A stretch of DNA of 64,000 bases, taken from Jacaranda mimosifolia. Lineage: Eukaryota; Streptophyta; Magnoliopsida; Lamiales; Bignoniaceae. Location of the stretch: the NCBI GenBank assembly GCA_018894105.1, contig CM032123.1:5953001-6017000 (forward strand), read 5' to 3'. The position numbers and the translations under genes are program-made. Below, piece after piece: positions 11,795-22,134 of this stretch. The notes under the pieces were generated by a model. The model worked only from the letters and a program-made list of their open reading frames with translations. It was not told the DNA's origin and ran no database searches. Each line of letters begins with the position of its first letter. Within the stretch, counting starts at the first letter, position 1.

Positions 11795-12008
11795 TATTAG
11801 GAGCTGTACTGCATTCAGTGGGAAGGGAGCAATGCTATGACGCTGGAGAAGAAACTTCTTACTTGTTAAAATGTTGTGAAGATGTACTTATATACAAAGT
11901 GGATAAAAAGGGAGAGATAGGGAAACAAACCCTAACTGACTAACAAACTATGCTAACTAACATGGTTACAACTATAAATAAAATGTGGAATGCTGAAAAT
12001 ATCTAATA
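11795..12008 (-). repeat. 5' LTR of the copia element in P450 copy A (214 bp)
   Basis: Near-identical to 9730-9944. The element's primer-binding site abuts it at 11794, which confirms that the LTR really ends with CTAATA in the element's own orientation. Confidence 0.93.
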
Positions 12009-12258
12009 AGGATACAACTATCGTGTCCATGCTACCAAGCTTGAGGTGCATCATAGGGCCATAAGTCTTGGAGAGTTTTGCGAGTGATTGGTGGGGGTTT
12101 TGGGCGCCAATTAGTTGGGGAATGTTTCCAATAATCGGAAAAAGTGGAGGCCCCGGAGGAAAGTTTGCCGGTCGCCGGGGCCGTAAAATTGACCTTAAGA
12201 CATGGAAGCATGTCCACAAGAGAATACATAGTAGGAAGAAAAACGGGTCAAGATCCAT

Positions 12259-12643
12259 GGATGTGTTTTCTCTGTTTATTTCGACCTGTTTGTATAGGAA
12301 GAGCAAAAGAAGAAGAATATATAGAAGTAATATAAAGTTGAATTATTAATTTAATTGGCGAGCATATGCGTACTTGTGGATAATTACAAATGAATTATAC
12401 ATTACTAGGAGCAGGTGAGCATATAAAGTAGACTATTTTGTCATATATTTTGGCAGGCTATAGAGCTACAAATTAATAATGAAGCCGACACCTACAGGCT
12501 AACTAAGCAATATCTATTCATATCCACATTGCTCGTTTGGTTCTGCTATTGTTTTGTCATGATATTTTTTTAATTAAGGAAATAATAATAAACATTGTGG
12601 TGCGGGCTCGAAGACCCACACTATAAAGACAATAAATTATTCT
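12259..12643. other. Upstream region of P450 copy A
   Basis: Homologous to 56231-56630 upstream of copy B, including a TATA-like GAATATATAG (minus-strand CTATATATTC) just 5' of the coding start. No other gene is seen. Confidence 0.6.
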
Positions 12644-12863
12644 TGGATAAATTGCATTTTACTTCTGTTTTATTTTTAAGTTGTAAAAAAGCATATAAGA
12701 AAAATAAATAGACAGTGACCTCTCTTATACTTTTAAAAAAATAGTAAATTACTCCTTTTTCAAAAGCATAAGGAGAATCATTGCCTTTTTTTTTTTTTTT
12801 TTTTTCATAATAGAGTTTTTAGCAACTTATGAATGACATAGAAGGGTAAAATGCAATTTACCC
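12644..12863. mobile_element. Mutator-like MITE (220 bp) with 9-bp target duplication
   Basis: The ends are inverted repeats: TGGATAAATTGCATTTTAC at the left and the complement GGGTAAATTGCATTTTAC at the right. It is flanked by AATTATTCT at 12635-12643 and 12864-12872. The homologous site upstream of copy B (near 56610-56630) is empty, with one copy of the target. Nine-base duplications are typical of Mutator-like elements. It is non-coding and contains a long poly-T run. Confidence 0.8.
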
Positions 12864-13289
12864 AATTATTCTTAGAATTACTCTCACTCAACTAACCTTA
12901 ATGTCATTTCTCAAAAAAATTAATTATTATACATACATATACATTTAAAATATAGTATAACTAACACAAATTCAACCCGCTAACCTAATAAAAACTTTCC
13001 TTATTTGATATTTAGAGTGAAAATTATCTCATTTCAAAATAAAATCAAACATATTTTTAGAAGATTGAAGATTATTTTGGCAGAGCATAGTATATTTGAT
13101 TTTATTTTGGAATAAGATGTTTTGACTTTAAATATCAAATTAGTAAGTTTTTTTGTCAAGTTAGTGGGGTAAAAATATGTTTTTATATTAATATTTTTGT
13201 ATTTATAGTTGTAATGAGTAGGATATATATATATATAATGATTAGTTTCGAGGGTACAGAAGTATGGTTGAGGGGTTGGGAATATTTTG
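12864..13289. other. Unit A upstream spacer
   Basis: AT-rich, non-coding, homologous to about 56620-57075 in unit B. It contains an imperfect inverted pair around 13000-13150 (AAATCAAACATATTTTTAG... and its complement-like partner), possibly an old foldback MITE. Confidence 0.5.
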
Positions 13290-14328
13290 GGACTATATAT
13301 TATTTATTAATCAAATGCCACTGAGTATTACATAATGACATTTTTTACTTAATTATCATTATAGTACTCTAGTGCATCAGTACATTGTAAAATATCACTA
13401 ATTAAGTCAGCACTACTAAATATTTTATAACATCTTTTTTAAATAATACCATAAATAAATATATATGATCGAGTGGCATTTTTTTAAAGAAAAATTAGCC
13501 ACGCCTCTAGGGCTATTTCTTAGTTCAAGATCCCTCTAATTAAATACCTTTAAAATACATTCATGGTGACATTTTGGACAAAATGCCACTTTTTTTATTT
13601 TTCGTTTACTAGTTAAGTGTCACTAAATATTATATTATAGTGAATTTTTTTTAATATTATCACTATATATTCTTGTGTGTCATTACACTAAAAACTATCA
13701 TTAAGTTAGTGCCATTTATATTCTGTGACATTTTTTCAAAATAATATCTAGGGATGGCAACGAGTTCGAGTAAACAGGGGACCCGCCCCAGATGGGGCAA
13801 GTTTGGGGTGAAACAAACGAGGCTCGAGGCGGGTATATATTTATGTTATATATAATAGCATTTTTGAAGAAAAAATTAGTGGTATTAATTAAATATCTTC
13901 AAAATACATGTTTAAATTTGTTGGCATTTTCAATCAAATATCACTATCTCATATGTTATTTAATAATCAAATGTCGCTAAAAATTTTGTTATAGCAATAT
14001 TTTTTATGATTATCACTATATTATTTTTTGTGTGATTACACTATAAAGCCATTAATTAGTGTCACTAGATATTTTATAATACTTTTTTAAATAACACCAT
14101 AATTACATATTAGTGCACTATTTAAATGTTTCTCAAATATATTTATCTCATATCTCAATATTTTTAATTAAATATCATTATTTTATCATTTAATAATCAA
14201 ATACCACCAAATATTATATTATAGTGATATTCTTTTACGATTATTATTATCATATGACTATTTTGTGTGTCACTATATTATAAAATGTCACTCAATTAGT
14301 GACACTAAAATTGAATTTTATAGTAGTG
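13290..14328. mobile_element. CACTA-like non-autonomous remnant, unit A copy
   Basis: The right end is TATAGTAGTG, the complement of CACTACTATA, matching the CACTA superfamily terminus. The interior is built from many degenerate direct and inverted copies of motifs such as ATGCCACTAAATATTATA and TAGTGACATTTT, resembling CACTA subterminal repeats. The left end is not clear. It is shared with unit B (about 57075-58012). No transposase is present. A stretch at 13749-13830 (TAGGGATGGCAACGAG...) is absent from unit B and looks like a small fragment of another element. Confidence 0.45.
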
Positions 14329-14345
14329 ATATTAAATTCTAATGT

Positions 14346-14571
14346 TGTTCAGTATTATATCCCCTTTGTATTTTTTGCTCTTTTTATGTATTTTTTAATT
14401 CAGTTAGTTAGCCTCTTAACTGTATTAGTTAGAGCTAACCCCATTTTAGAAACCTGTATATATATAGTTGTGTACTCAGCATTTTTTCAATCAGAAAACA
14501 TAAAAATTTTCTCCAATATTCTTCTTATCTTTCCCTTTTTTTGAGATCATAGCGGAATTATTTGCTAAACA
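14346..14571 (+). repeat. 5' LTR of the outer copia
   Basis: Begins TGTTCAG and ends TTTGCTAAACA. The initiator-Met-tRNA type primer site TGGTATCGGAGC follows at 14572-14583. The right LTR (35213-35465) is similar but has about 30 extra bases (CCAGCATTAATTATGTAG region). Confidence 0.9.
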
Positions 14572-14688
14572 TGGTATCGGAGCCACGCTTCTGTGGTTTC
14601 AATGTTGATCAACTAGCTGTGATCTTCTCTGATCTATTACCATTGTGTTCCTCTTTTCTCTGCCTCAATATTTATGAGATTTATGTAG

Positions 14689-15281
14689 ATGGATGAAGCT
14701 GTCGGAAATACCGAAATGAGCCAAAACCTCGATCGAGCTTCGAGGACTTTGTTCCTGCAATCATCTAACCATCTTGGAATGATGTCGATTACTTCACCTT
14801 TGACAGGCAATAATTTCCTGTCTTGGAGTCGCTCGATGAAAATCGCCTTGGGAGCCAATGTGAAACTAGGATTTATTAATGGCAAATGCCCCATGCCAAA
14901 TGAGGAATCAGCAGATTATGAGCAATGGATTTGGGTGGACTGCATGGTGACATCCTGGATACTCAACTCTATGTCCAAGGATATAGTCGAGGAGTTTCTG
15001 TACACAATTGCCTACAGGAGATTTGTGAAAGATACGGTGAATGCAATAGACCTATTCTATATCAATTGCAGCATGTAATCAATTCAATCAACCAAGGTAC
15101 TATGGCTACTGTCCAATATTACACTAGATTGAAGAAACTGTGGGATGAATTGAACACTTTGATGCCTATTCCTATGTACTCTTGTGGCACGGCTAAAATC
15201 GTGGTTGATGTTAGTTCACTTAATCATTTGATGCAATTTCTAATGGGTTTAATTGATGTGTATGCCCATGTGAGAAATTAA
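14689..15281 (+). pseudogene. Outer copia gag, frameshifted
   Basis: The first frame (14689 to about 14990) has copia gag motifs ITSPLTGNNFLSWSRSMKIA, LGFINGKCPMP and VTSWILNSMSKDI. The reading then moves to another frame (about 15000-15281) with HVINSINQGTMATVQYYTRL, KKLWDELNTL and a LMQFLMGL segment. At least one frameshift separates them. Downstream, 15480-15560 holds a decayed zinc-knuckle region. Confidence 0.85.
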
Positions 15282-16253
15282 ATTCTCGTCGTGGAGCTCT
15301 TTCCGAGTGTAAATAAAGCTTATCCATTAGTTCTTAGGGTTGAAAAATAAAGTGAAGTACATACCTCATACATTGATATAGTAGAAAATGCAGCTATGCT
15401 AGCAAAAGAACAGCTCATTTGCTAAGAAGGAAGGGAATAATAGACAGAATTACAGAAAAGAATTGGAAGAAAGGGGGTCAAAAATACTGCTTACATTATG
15501 GTAGAGATGGTCATCTCAAGGAAAGTTGCTTCAAACTACACGACTATCCTAGTTAGTATAAAGAGCTTAGAGAGAAGAGATCTCAAGGACAAGGGAAATA
15601 GACAACTAACTGTGTTGAGACTCCTTTGGACCTTCAAAATGACAAGAACACTTCTAAGTCGGGTGATTGGGGTTCTATGTTGGTAGACATCATACAACAG
15701 GAAATGGCAAAAATTATGAAGGAAGGCAATCAACTAATGGAAATCAAGTTAACTTTGCTAATCTAAATGACTTTGCAGGTTCGTCTATTCTTTTTTCCTT
15801 GAGTGCACTTGATCATTGTGAGAAAGGTTCTTAGATACTGGACATGGGGCCTCTAGCCACATATGTACCAACCTAAACTTACTATCCAACTACAGACTCT
15901 CCACAAAACCCATTCCGATTTGCTTACCTAATGGAACTATTAAAATAGTTCACCAGATTGTAAACTACCAGTTAAACAATAAACTCAGCTTTATTGATGT
16001 CCTTCACATTCTAGATTTCAAGTTTAATCTCTTATCAGTTAATAAATTGACCAATGATGCTTAGGTTCAATTCATCTTTTACCACAACCAATTCATTTTG
16101 CAGGACTTGAAGAGTAAAGAAACTCTTGCTATTGGAAAAGCCATAGGAAGAGTAGCAGGACTTAAGTCTAGTGATCCTTACAAAAACAATCATTCCTTGT
16201 TTGTAGAACGATTTCGTAGCAATGCAGTTTCCTCATATAACATTTCACTTTGG
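15282..16253 (+). pseudogene. Outer copia protease and GAG-pre-integrase, degenerate
   Basis: No long frame, but translation near 15836 shows LDTG plus a short SSHICTN-like protease segment, and 15960-16130 shows NYQLNNKLSFIDVLHI and FNLLSVNKLTND, typical of copia protease and pre-integrase. The last codons before 16253 read up to SLW, and the sequence resumes at 33068 with HMRLG, proving that the DNA between was inserted. Confidence 0.75.
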
Positions 16254-16818
16254 TGAAAGCAAGAGTAGCGCTAGGATCCAATAATTAAAACTTCAAAAGC
16301 TAAAATTAACTAGGCTACTCAAGAAAATCAAGGATCTAAACTTGTGAAATGGATTTAGATAAAAAATTACCTTAATAAGCTAAATTCCAAGGAGAAAGTG
16401 AAGAACTTTTCTTCAATCCAAAATTTGCCAAGCAATGGCGCAACAGAAATAATGCAACTTTTACATGAGCCAATCTTCTCCAAAAATTCTGAAAAAATTC
16501 CAATAGCTCCTCCACTCTTTGATGGATCTAATGTGGAAATTTCATATAAAAAGTCCTTCTGGATCTCCTAGGAAAAAAATCGCAAAGTGACTATGCCCGC
16601 AGGTGGATCTCCAAAGGCTTATTTCATGATTACCATCTAATACGTAACCAAGGCCCTATAGTCTAGTGTGATCTAAGTGCTTCATCCAAATGCGAGTGAA
16701 GTAACAAAGAGCATAAGATGAAGATGGACAAATAAAAAATATCATTCAATCAAAATTGTTTTACAAGGAAATAGTTTTACAAAGCTAATCTAATTAGCTT
16801 GCTAGGCACTTTCCAACA
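16254..16818 (-). repeat. 3' LTR of the nested copia, internally deleted (565 bp)
   Basis: Matches both ends of the 2246-bp right LTR but lacks the central part corresponding to about 31190-32868. The deletion joins CTCCAAAGG to CTTATTTCATGATTACC. Since LTRs are identical on insertion, the loss happened afterwards. Confidence 0.85.
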
Positions 16819-17008
16819 ATTTTCCACTTGTCCTAAAGCCAATGCCCGATGGCCTTGAGACCTATTTTCTGAAGAGGTCCTTCAAAGATCTTTTTCATTA
16901 GGAGTTTAGTTAGTGAATCTGCTATATTCTCTTCTAAGGAAACTCTCTCCACTTAGATGTCGCATCTATCAATAATCTTTCGGATAAAATGATATCGCCT
17001 CAAAATGT
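16819..17008 (-). pseudogene. C-terminal end of the nested copia RNase H
   Basis: The minus strand reads KHILRRYHFIRKIIDR, then ENIADSLTKLLMKKIFEGPL, the canonical copia RNase H end. It continues the frame at 25182-25401 once the gypsy insertion is removed (KEPRSH ... RSKHILRRYH). A purine-rich tract next to the LTR (AGGACAAGTGGAAAA on the minus strand) is the likely polypurine tract. Confidence 0.85.
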
Positions 17009-17013
17009 GCTTG

Positions 17014-19913
17014 TATAGCGCCCCAACTTGGAACAGCACGTGAGCCGAAGCACCACTCTGATCCAGACTTAAAAATTGAACCCAAAATACAAATTAATAT
17101 CCCATCGAATTTTTTTTCAAAACTTATCAGAAAACAGCAGCGGATTTCAACATAAACAAACCTGCCACTAGACAATAAATTTAACCTTAAACAATCCTGT
17201 AACATACAGTACATATACTAAATAAATGTCACAAAATCTAAAATTCAACTTATCAGAAGCAGCGAAATTTCAAACTTATCATACCCGATAAACCACTAAG
17301 TAAATGCCATAATTCACATTCTTACATAACAAAATATTTACATTCCTCAAGCCATCAATGTCAATATGACATATCACATGTCTCGAATCCATACTCAGCA
17401 ATCAAATGATTTCCATATATACATTCAACACCTGATCTATTAAAAAACGTTCATGTGCAGCTCGAAGTCCAATCCTTTACTTAATCCGTGTCTAAGAGAA
17501 CCAAAATAAATGGGGGTAAGTCCGAAGGACTTACTGAGGGATAATTGTAAAAATATATAATAGGGATCTGTTAAGGAAGAAATCAACTCAATAGATCATC
17601 AATCAACAATTAATACAACATGATACATTCAAACAGTTAGGAACAGTTTAACAGACATAATATAGTCAATCAATCAAAATACAGTCAGATAGGATAATTC
17701 CAAATGACACTTACATTTCAGTCGGTCTTATCCAAGCATGACAGCTTAACACACGGTAGATGCCCAGGTGTATCCCCAGCACATTGCAGACAGGCGGTAA
17801 ATACTTAGGAGTATCCCTAGCATAGCACAGATAGACGGGCGATACCTAAGAGTATCCCTAGCATATCACTGACACACGATATGCCTAGGAGTACCCCTAG
17901 CACATTACTAACATACAAAAGATACCTAGGAGTATCCCAAGCATATCACAGACAAACGGTAGATACCTAGGAGTATCCCTAGCATATCTCAAACAGACGG
18001 TAGATACCTAGGAGTATCCCTAGCATATCATAGAAAAACATGCCAGCATGGCAACTAACAGTACAGAAAGTCAAACAGATAGCAAAACAGACAATATAGC
18101 AGAACAGTCGAATAACAGGACAATCGGATATCAGAATAGTACAAATAACATAACAGATAACAGAACAAATAGATAACATATATCAGATAAACGTTCTGGG
18201 TGCCAGAACAAACAGAAAGCATAATTATAACAGAAATAACCCTCACAGGGGTATCCGGGTCAGATAACAGAATATCAAAGAGATCTTAATAGATCACGAA
18301 TTTCAATAACAGTACAGTCAGTTTAGAAACAGTAACCCTCACATGGGTTTATCACAAATACTGAAAAGTGAAATAAAGTGCCAGATTGGCAGACCCTCAC
18401 CTCCGTAATCTCAGAAAACTGCAACCACAATCGATAGTCTATTGGTCTGTGGGACCTACTCCTTCGTCACCTAACCAAAGAAATAATGCACAATCAAAAC
18501 CCTTATTCAACCTCAATAACTTTCAATATATAATTACAATATTACTATTAACCTTATATCATATCCCAAATCATTAATAATAGGCCGATTAGCTTAATAA
18601 CCCCAATTATTGCCATTAGGTCCCAAATTCATAAAATTAGGGTTTTCTCTTCTAATTAACTCGATAATTCCCAACATTTCCATAAATAATATAATATTAT
18701 CCAAATTCACCAAACTTATGCTAGCACATGCTTATACCGAGTCTTAGTCCATAATATCTCAAATTACCCAATTATCATTTCTTAAGTTCCAATTTCATAA
18801 AACCATAAATTAATCACTTAGTTAACTCAATTAATCCTTATTTAGCATCCACTAATACATAATTCGGTCCAACTATGCGATATCCTAAACCATGCATGGC
18901 CAATAAGTAAAACAACTATATAAATCCTCAATATACAAGGTTAAGGAATATAATACAACATATGCATATATATATAAACATATATATTCTAACTCCCTTT
19001 ACCCACGAATTTGCTTAACCGGACCTCGAAACTTCGAACCAAGACCACTATCACGATCCTTGTGACGAATTGAAGTTTCTGCCCAAAATTTGCCAGAAAA
19101 CTTCAAAACCACTACCAAATGCTGCTCTTCAGCTCAAAGAATCCAACCCCGAAGTCAATTTTTCCATTCACCGTCGAATTGAGCTCCAATTTTAAACCCA
19201 ACTGCCCAACACCATCACTTTTGCCGCCGCAATTTTTTCCCAATTCCTTCATCTACGGTGGTCCAATCAAGAATCTAAAAGCATTGGCATGATCCCCGAG
19301 TTGAACCTGTCAAAACGGTACCCAAGTTTGCCGTGAAAAGTCACCGGAAAGAAAACCCACTAAAAGTTCCACCATGGACTAAACTTGGAGCTTAAATTCC
19401 AGCCAATACGTCGGTTAAACTGGGAAGAAATGGGTATGTTTGTATTCTACGCGACGAAAGGAAAATAATGATATATAATTTGAGGTGTTTTCATCGTCGG
19501 AGTGATTCGCCGATGGGAAGGAGAGAATCGGTGCATGGTGGAGACGAAAATGAAGAATGGAGAGTTGACCAACTATTTAAAATGCAATCTTTTGAAAATT
19601 GCATTTCCAACCCCAAATCTTTCTCTCAGCTTGCAGTCAAGTCCACCAGGTTTTCCAAATTTTTCACTTCAACCCTAAACTTAGTTAGTGCCCTATTTTG
19701 GCCCCTTTGACCAAGAAATCATTCAATGCAAACCCCGCAATGCTTTTAAAATGATCAAATTAAGTTTTCAAAAATTGCAAATTTACCCTAAAACTTTCAA
19801 AATCTTTGTAATCAAGTTCTTTTATTTATTCTTCAAGCCCTAAAATCAGACCAATCAATATCTTGAATTCTAAATTCTTATTTTTCAAAAATTTTGAATT
19901 TAGGAGTGTTACA
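17014..19913 (-). repeat. 3' LTR of the Tekay-type derivative (2.9 kb)
   Basis: Highly similar end to end to 22135-25181, which is about 150 bp longer, mostly in the tandem-repeat block. It ends ...GGAGTGTTACA beside a purine tract. The first bases read GTATAGCG where the partner has TGTAGCA, so the left tip has mutated and its exact first base is uncertain by one or two positions. Confidence 0.88.
17757..18030. repeat. LTR minisatellite, about 42-bp unit, about 7 copies
   Basis: Degenerate tandem copies with the core cctaggagtatccctagca followed by a variable CAGACAGACGGTAGATA-like part. It is a tandem array inside the LTR. The partner LTR holds about 11 copies (22863-23285). Confidence 0.9.
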
Positions 19914-20280
19914 GACTCCCCCCCCTTAAGAGAATCTGGTCCTCAGATTATTATCTTAGTACTGTTCTGACCAGCAGCAAATAAGTAGATTTGATTAGTC
20001 GATCTACATTGTCTCTTCATTACATTCTTCCAGAATTGCTCCTTCACATCTCGATGCATTTTCATACCTCTCGAATGCATCGTGTATCTTGACTTGTACG
20101 CCTCAGTAGTGAACTTTCTTCCATTTCTTCTGGCACACATATTTTCTTATAGAATAGAAGGATATCTTGATTTTCAGTATTGAACTCAGATTTCCAAAAA
20201 CTTCCAAGTTCCAACCTTTCCTTTAATTTCAACAATCTTATATCTTTGACTTTGGGCTCATCGCATTTCATCTTATGATT
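19914..20280 (-). pseudogene. Integrase zinc-binding fragment of the Tekay-type derivative
   Basis: The minus strand in two frames reads ILLFYKKICVPEEM, then EAYKSRYTMHSRGMKMHRDV and KEQFWKNVMKR. This is the H2C2 integrase N-terminal domain of chromoviral gypsy elements, directly followed by the LTR. The catalytic core is missing. Confidence 0.75.
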
Positions 20281-20521
20281 CGGACTGCACTTATCTCTGC
20301 ACTCCTACTTACTGTATTAATTTAGTCAAAGTGTTAGCTAATTAGAAAAGTTATTTATAATTTTCGTTAACAATCGACAAGACAAAGAAGACTATGAACT
20401 TCTATCATGTTTTTCTAGTCTCTTTTGATTGACTACCGTCTCTATCTTAGAGGGATCAATCATCTATCCCCAATCGCCATATGGCAATCCCGGCACATGG
20501 TGATTATTATTAACCCTATTT

Positions 20522-21902
20522 CTAAAGGTGTTCGAACTTTTCCACTAAACCATAGTCTCGGATTGCAAATTTAATTTGGGAAAATACAACAAGTAATAGA
20601 ATGCAAAACACCAAGATCATATATATGGCATTATCATAGATTTCAGAGATAGAAATCGTACCTCCTACCATCTTAGTAGGATCTGCTGCTTCTTTTCCTG
20701 TCAGGGCATAAGCTCGAGCTCGTATGGCTTGCTTTCCTTTCCCTGTAACCATAAGGCCTTTCCTTTTAGGACATTCTTTCAGGAAGTGCTGATTGCTCCC
20801 ACAGCCCAAGCATCTAGCTTGTTTCTTCCAGCATTCTGATTCCTTATGGCTAGATGCTCTACAAAATTCACATTGCTTTACTAGTCTCTCTTGAGTCAAT
20901 TCTGCTATCTCACCAGATTGAGGGGCTTGTTGGGCAATACTTCCCACCTGAAGCCTCGGTTGTTTCCTTTAGACATTACTCTACCTATCAATGTGCATCT
21001 TTTCCTTTTGGTCCCTACTCTCAATCTTTTGGATTTCCTATAGCTCTAACTCAAGTTGCAGTGCTCTGCTTATTGCCGAATTGAGATTTAGCATATCACA
21101 AGTGGCCAAGCCTTGCCTAAGCTCTAGCTGCAGCCCTTGTACGAATTGTCGAGCCTTTCGACCTTCATCATCTTATATGTAGGGAGCATATTGTATTAGT
21201 TGGGTAAAAGTAACCTCGTATTGACTAACAGATTGTGTACCCTGTACCAGATCTATAAACTCTCTCTATCTCTTGCTTACTTCACCACTTATGGCATATT
21301 TTTACTCATGAAGTCTCGAGTGAAATTCTCCCAAGTTTGTTGGGTCCTTTAGCCACCCACTTCCGATCAATCATCTTCCACCAACTTCAGGCATAACCCT
21401 CCAGAAGGAATGTTGCAAATTGAACCTTTCACTCACTTGAATAATACAGTATCTCAAAAATATTCTCTAAACTCTCAATCCATTCTTTGGATTTTCTATC
21501 ACCAGTATCTCCTAGTAACTTCATGGGATTGAAATGAAGAAACTGTTCCAATGTTTGATCTTCAACCGTCTCATTATCAACTTCTGCTTTAGCACGTTGC
21601 TGTAGATCCTATAGCGAAATTCTTGGTTCTTCCTGATACACAGGGCCTGTTGGCTGACTATATGAAGGGTTTTGTGACACATCTTCTTCTTATATAGCTT
21701 GTGGATAAGTAGGTACCTCTCATCCTGGAACTTGTCGGTCACTAACTCTTCGCCCGGGGGGTCTTCTTTTTCTTCTAGCTCTAGGAGGAATAGCTATACC
21801 AGAACTTCTTTGAGATGACATCAATTCCGCTAAGTCCTCCAAGATTCTAAGGATAAAAGAAGAGTAGTTAGATGAAATCAAACCAAACTCAAAGATACAC
21901 AA
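20522..21902 (-). pseudogene. gag and protease start of the Tekay-type derivative
   Basis: A possible start is at 21821 (MSSQRSSGIA). Around 21310-21560 the minus strand reads FNPMKLLGDTGDRKSKEWIE and NIFEILYYS, the gag capsid domain, with stops. The frame from 20947 down to 20522 contains two zinc knuckles, CEFCRASSHKESEC and CLGCGSNQHFLKEC, followed by AYALTGKEAADP and GTISISEIYDNAIY, the entry to protease. The reading is then lost at a deletion. The plus-strand Tekay-type element has the equivalent region at 43578-43935. Confidence 0.82.
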
Positions 21903-22134
21903 GTCTAATCATCCTACAATATACGACAAAATCCCATAAACATCCTATAGTACTGAACTAATCTCCTCATATTGATTGATCAATTCATCTTCATTCCTTA
22001 AATCACGCAGGATTTTCTCAATGCAAAACATAACTAAAATTCATACTCAAACTAACCAAATTAAAAGGTCAGTCACAAATCCCAATAATACCCAAATGCC
22101 TAGGTCATCGACAACCTAGGCTCTGTACCACCAC

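Larger units (their letters stand above)
9730..12008 (-). mobile_element. Ty1/copia retrotransposon inserted in P450 copy A, internally deleted and rearranged
   Basis: 2279 bp flanked by a perfect 5-bp target duplication, aggat (9725-9729 and 12009-12013). The LTRs are 9730-9944 and 11795-12008; they differ by five transitions and one single-base indel, so the insertion is fairly young. The minus-strand order is LTR, primer site TGGTATCGGAAG (11783-11794, abutting the LTR), gag, RT, RNase H, a run of six G (9945-9950) as polypurine tract, LTR. Protease and integrase are missing and an RT segment is inverted. The LTR ends are TATTAG...CTAATA rather than TG...CA. Confidence 0.93.
7504..12258 (-). 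pseudogene. CYP76-like cytochrome P450, copy A, disrupted
   Basis: Exon 1 runs from an ATG at 12258 to a GT donor after 9070; exon 2 runs from 8109 to a stop at 7504 (606 bp, the same as copy B). Exon 1 is split by a copia element (9730-12008) with a 5-bp target duplication. Removing the element and one duplicate leaves 905 bp against 888 in copy B: six extra codons near 9165-9190 and one missing base near 9285 that shifts the frame in the PFLKP...DPQGL region. The heme loop (FGSGRRICPG), K-helix ETLR and PERF motifs are intact. The I-helix reads AGTDMS instead of AGTDTS, losing the conserved oxygen-activating threonine. The post-K-helix segment LIPRKAE keeps the arginine that copy B has lost. 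No functional enzyme is expected. Confidence 0.92.

Noticed and set aside
17757..18030. Regular repeats resembling a CRISPR array
   Set aside because: Both unit and spacer-like parts are repeated and degenerate, the array is inside a plant LTR, and no cas genes exist.
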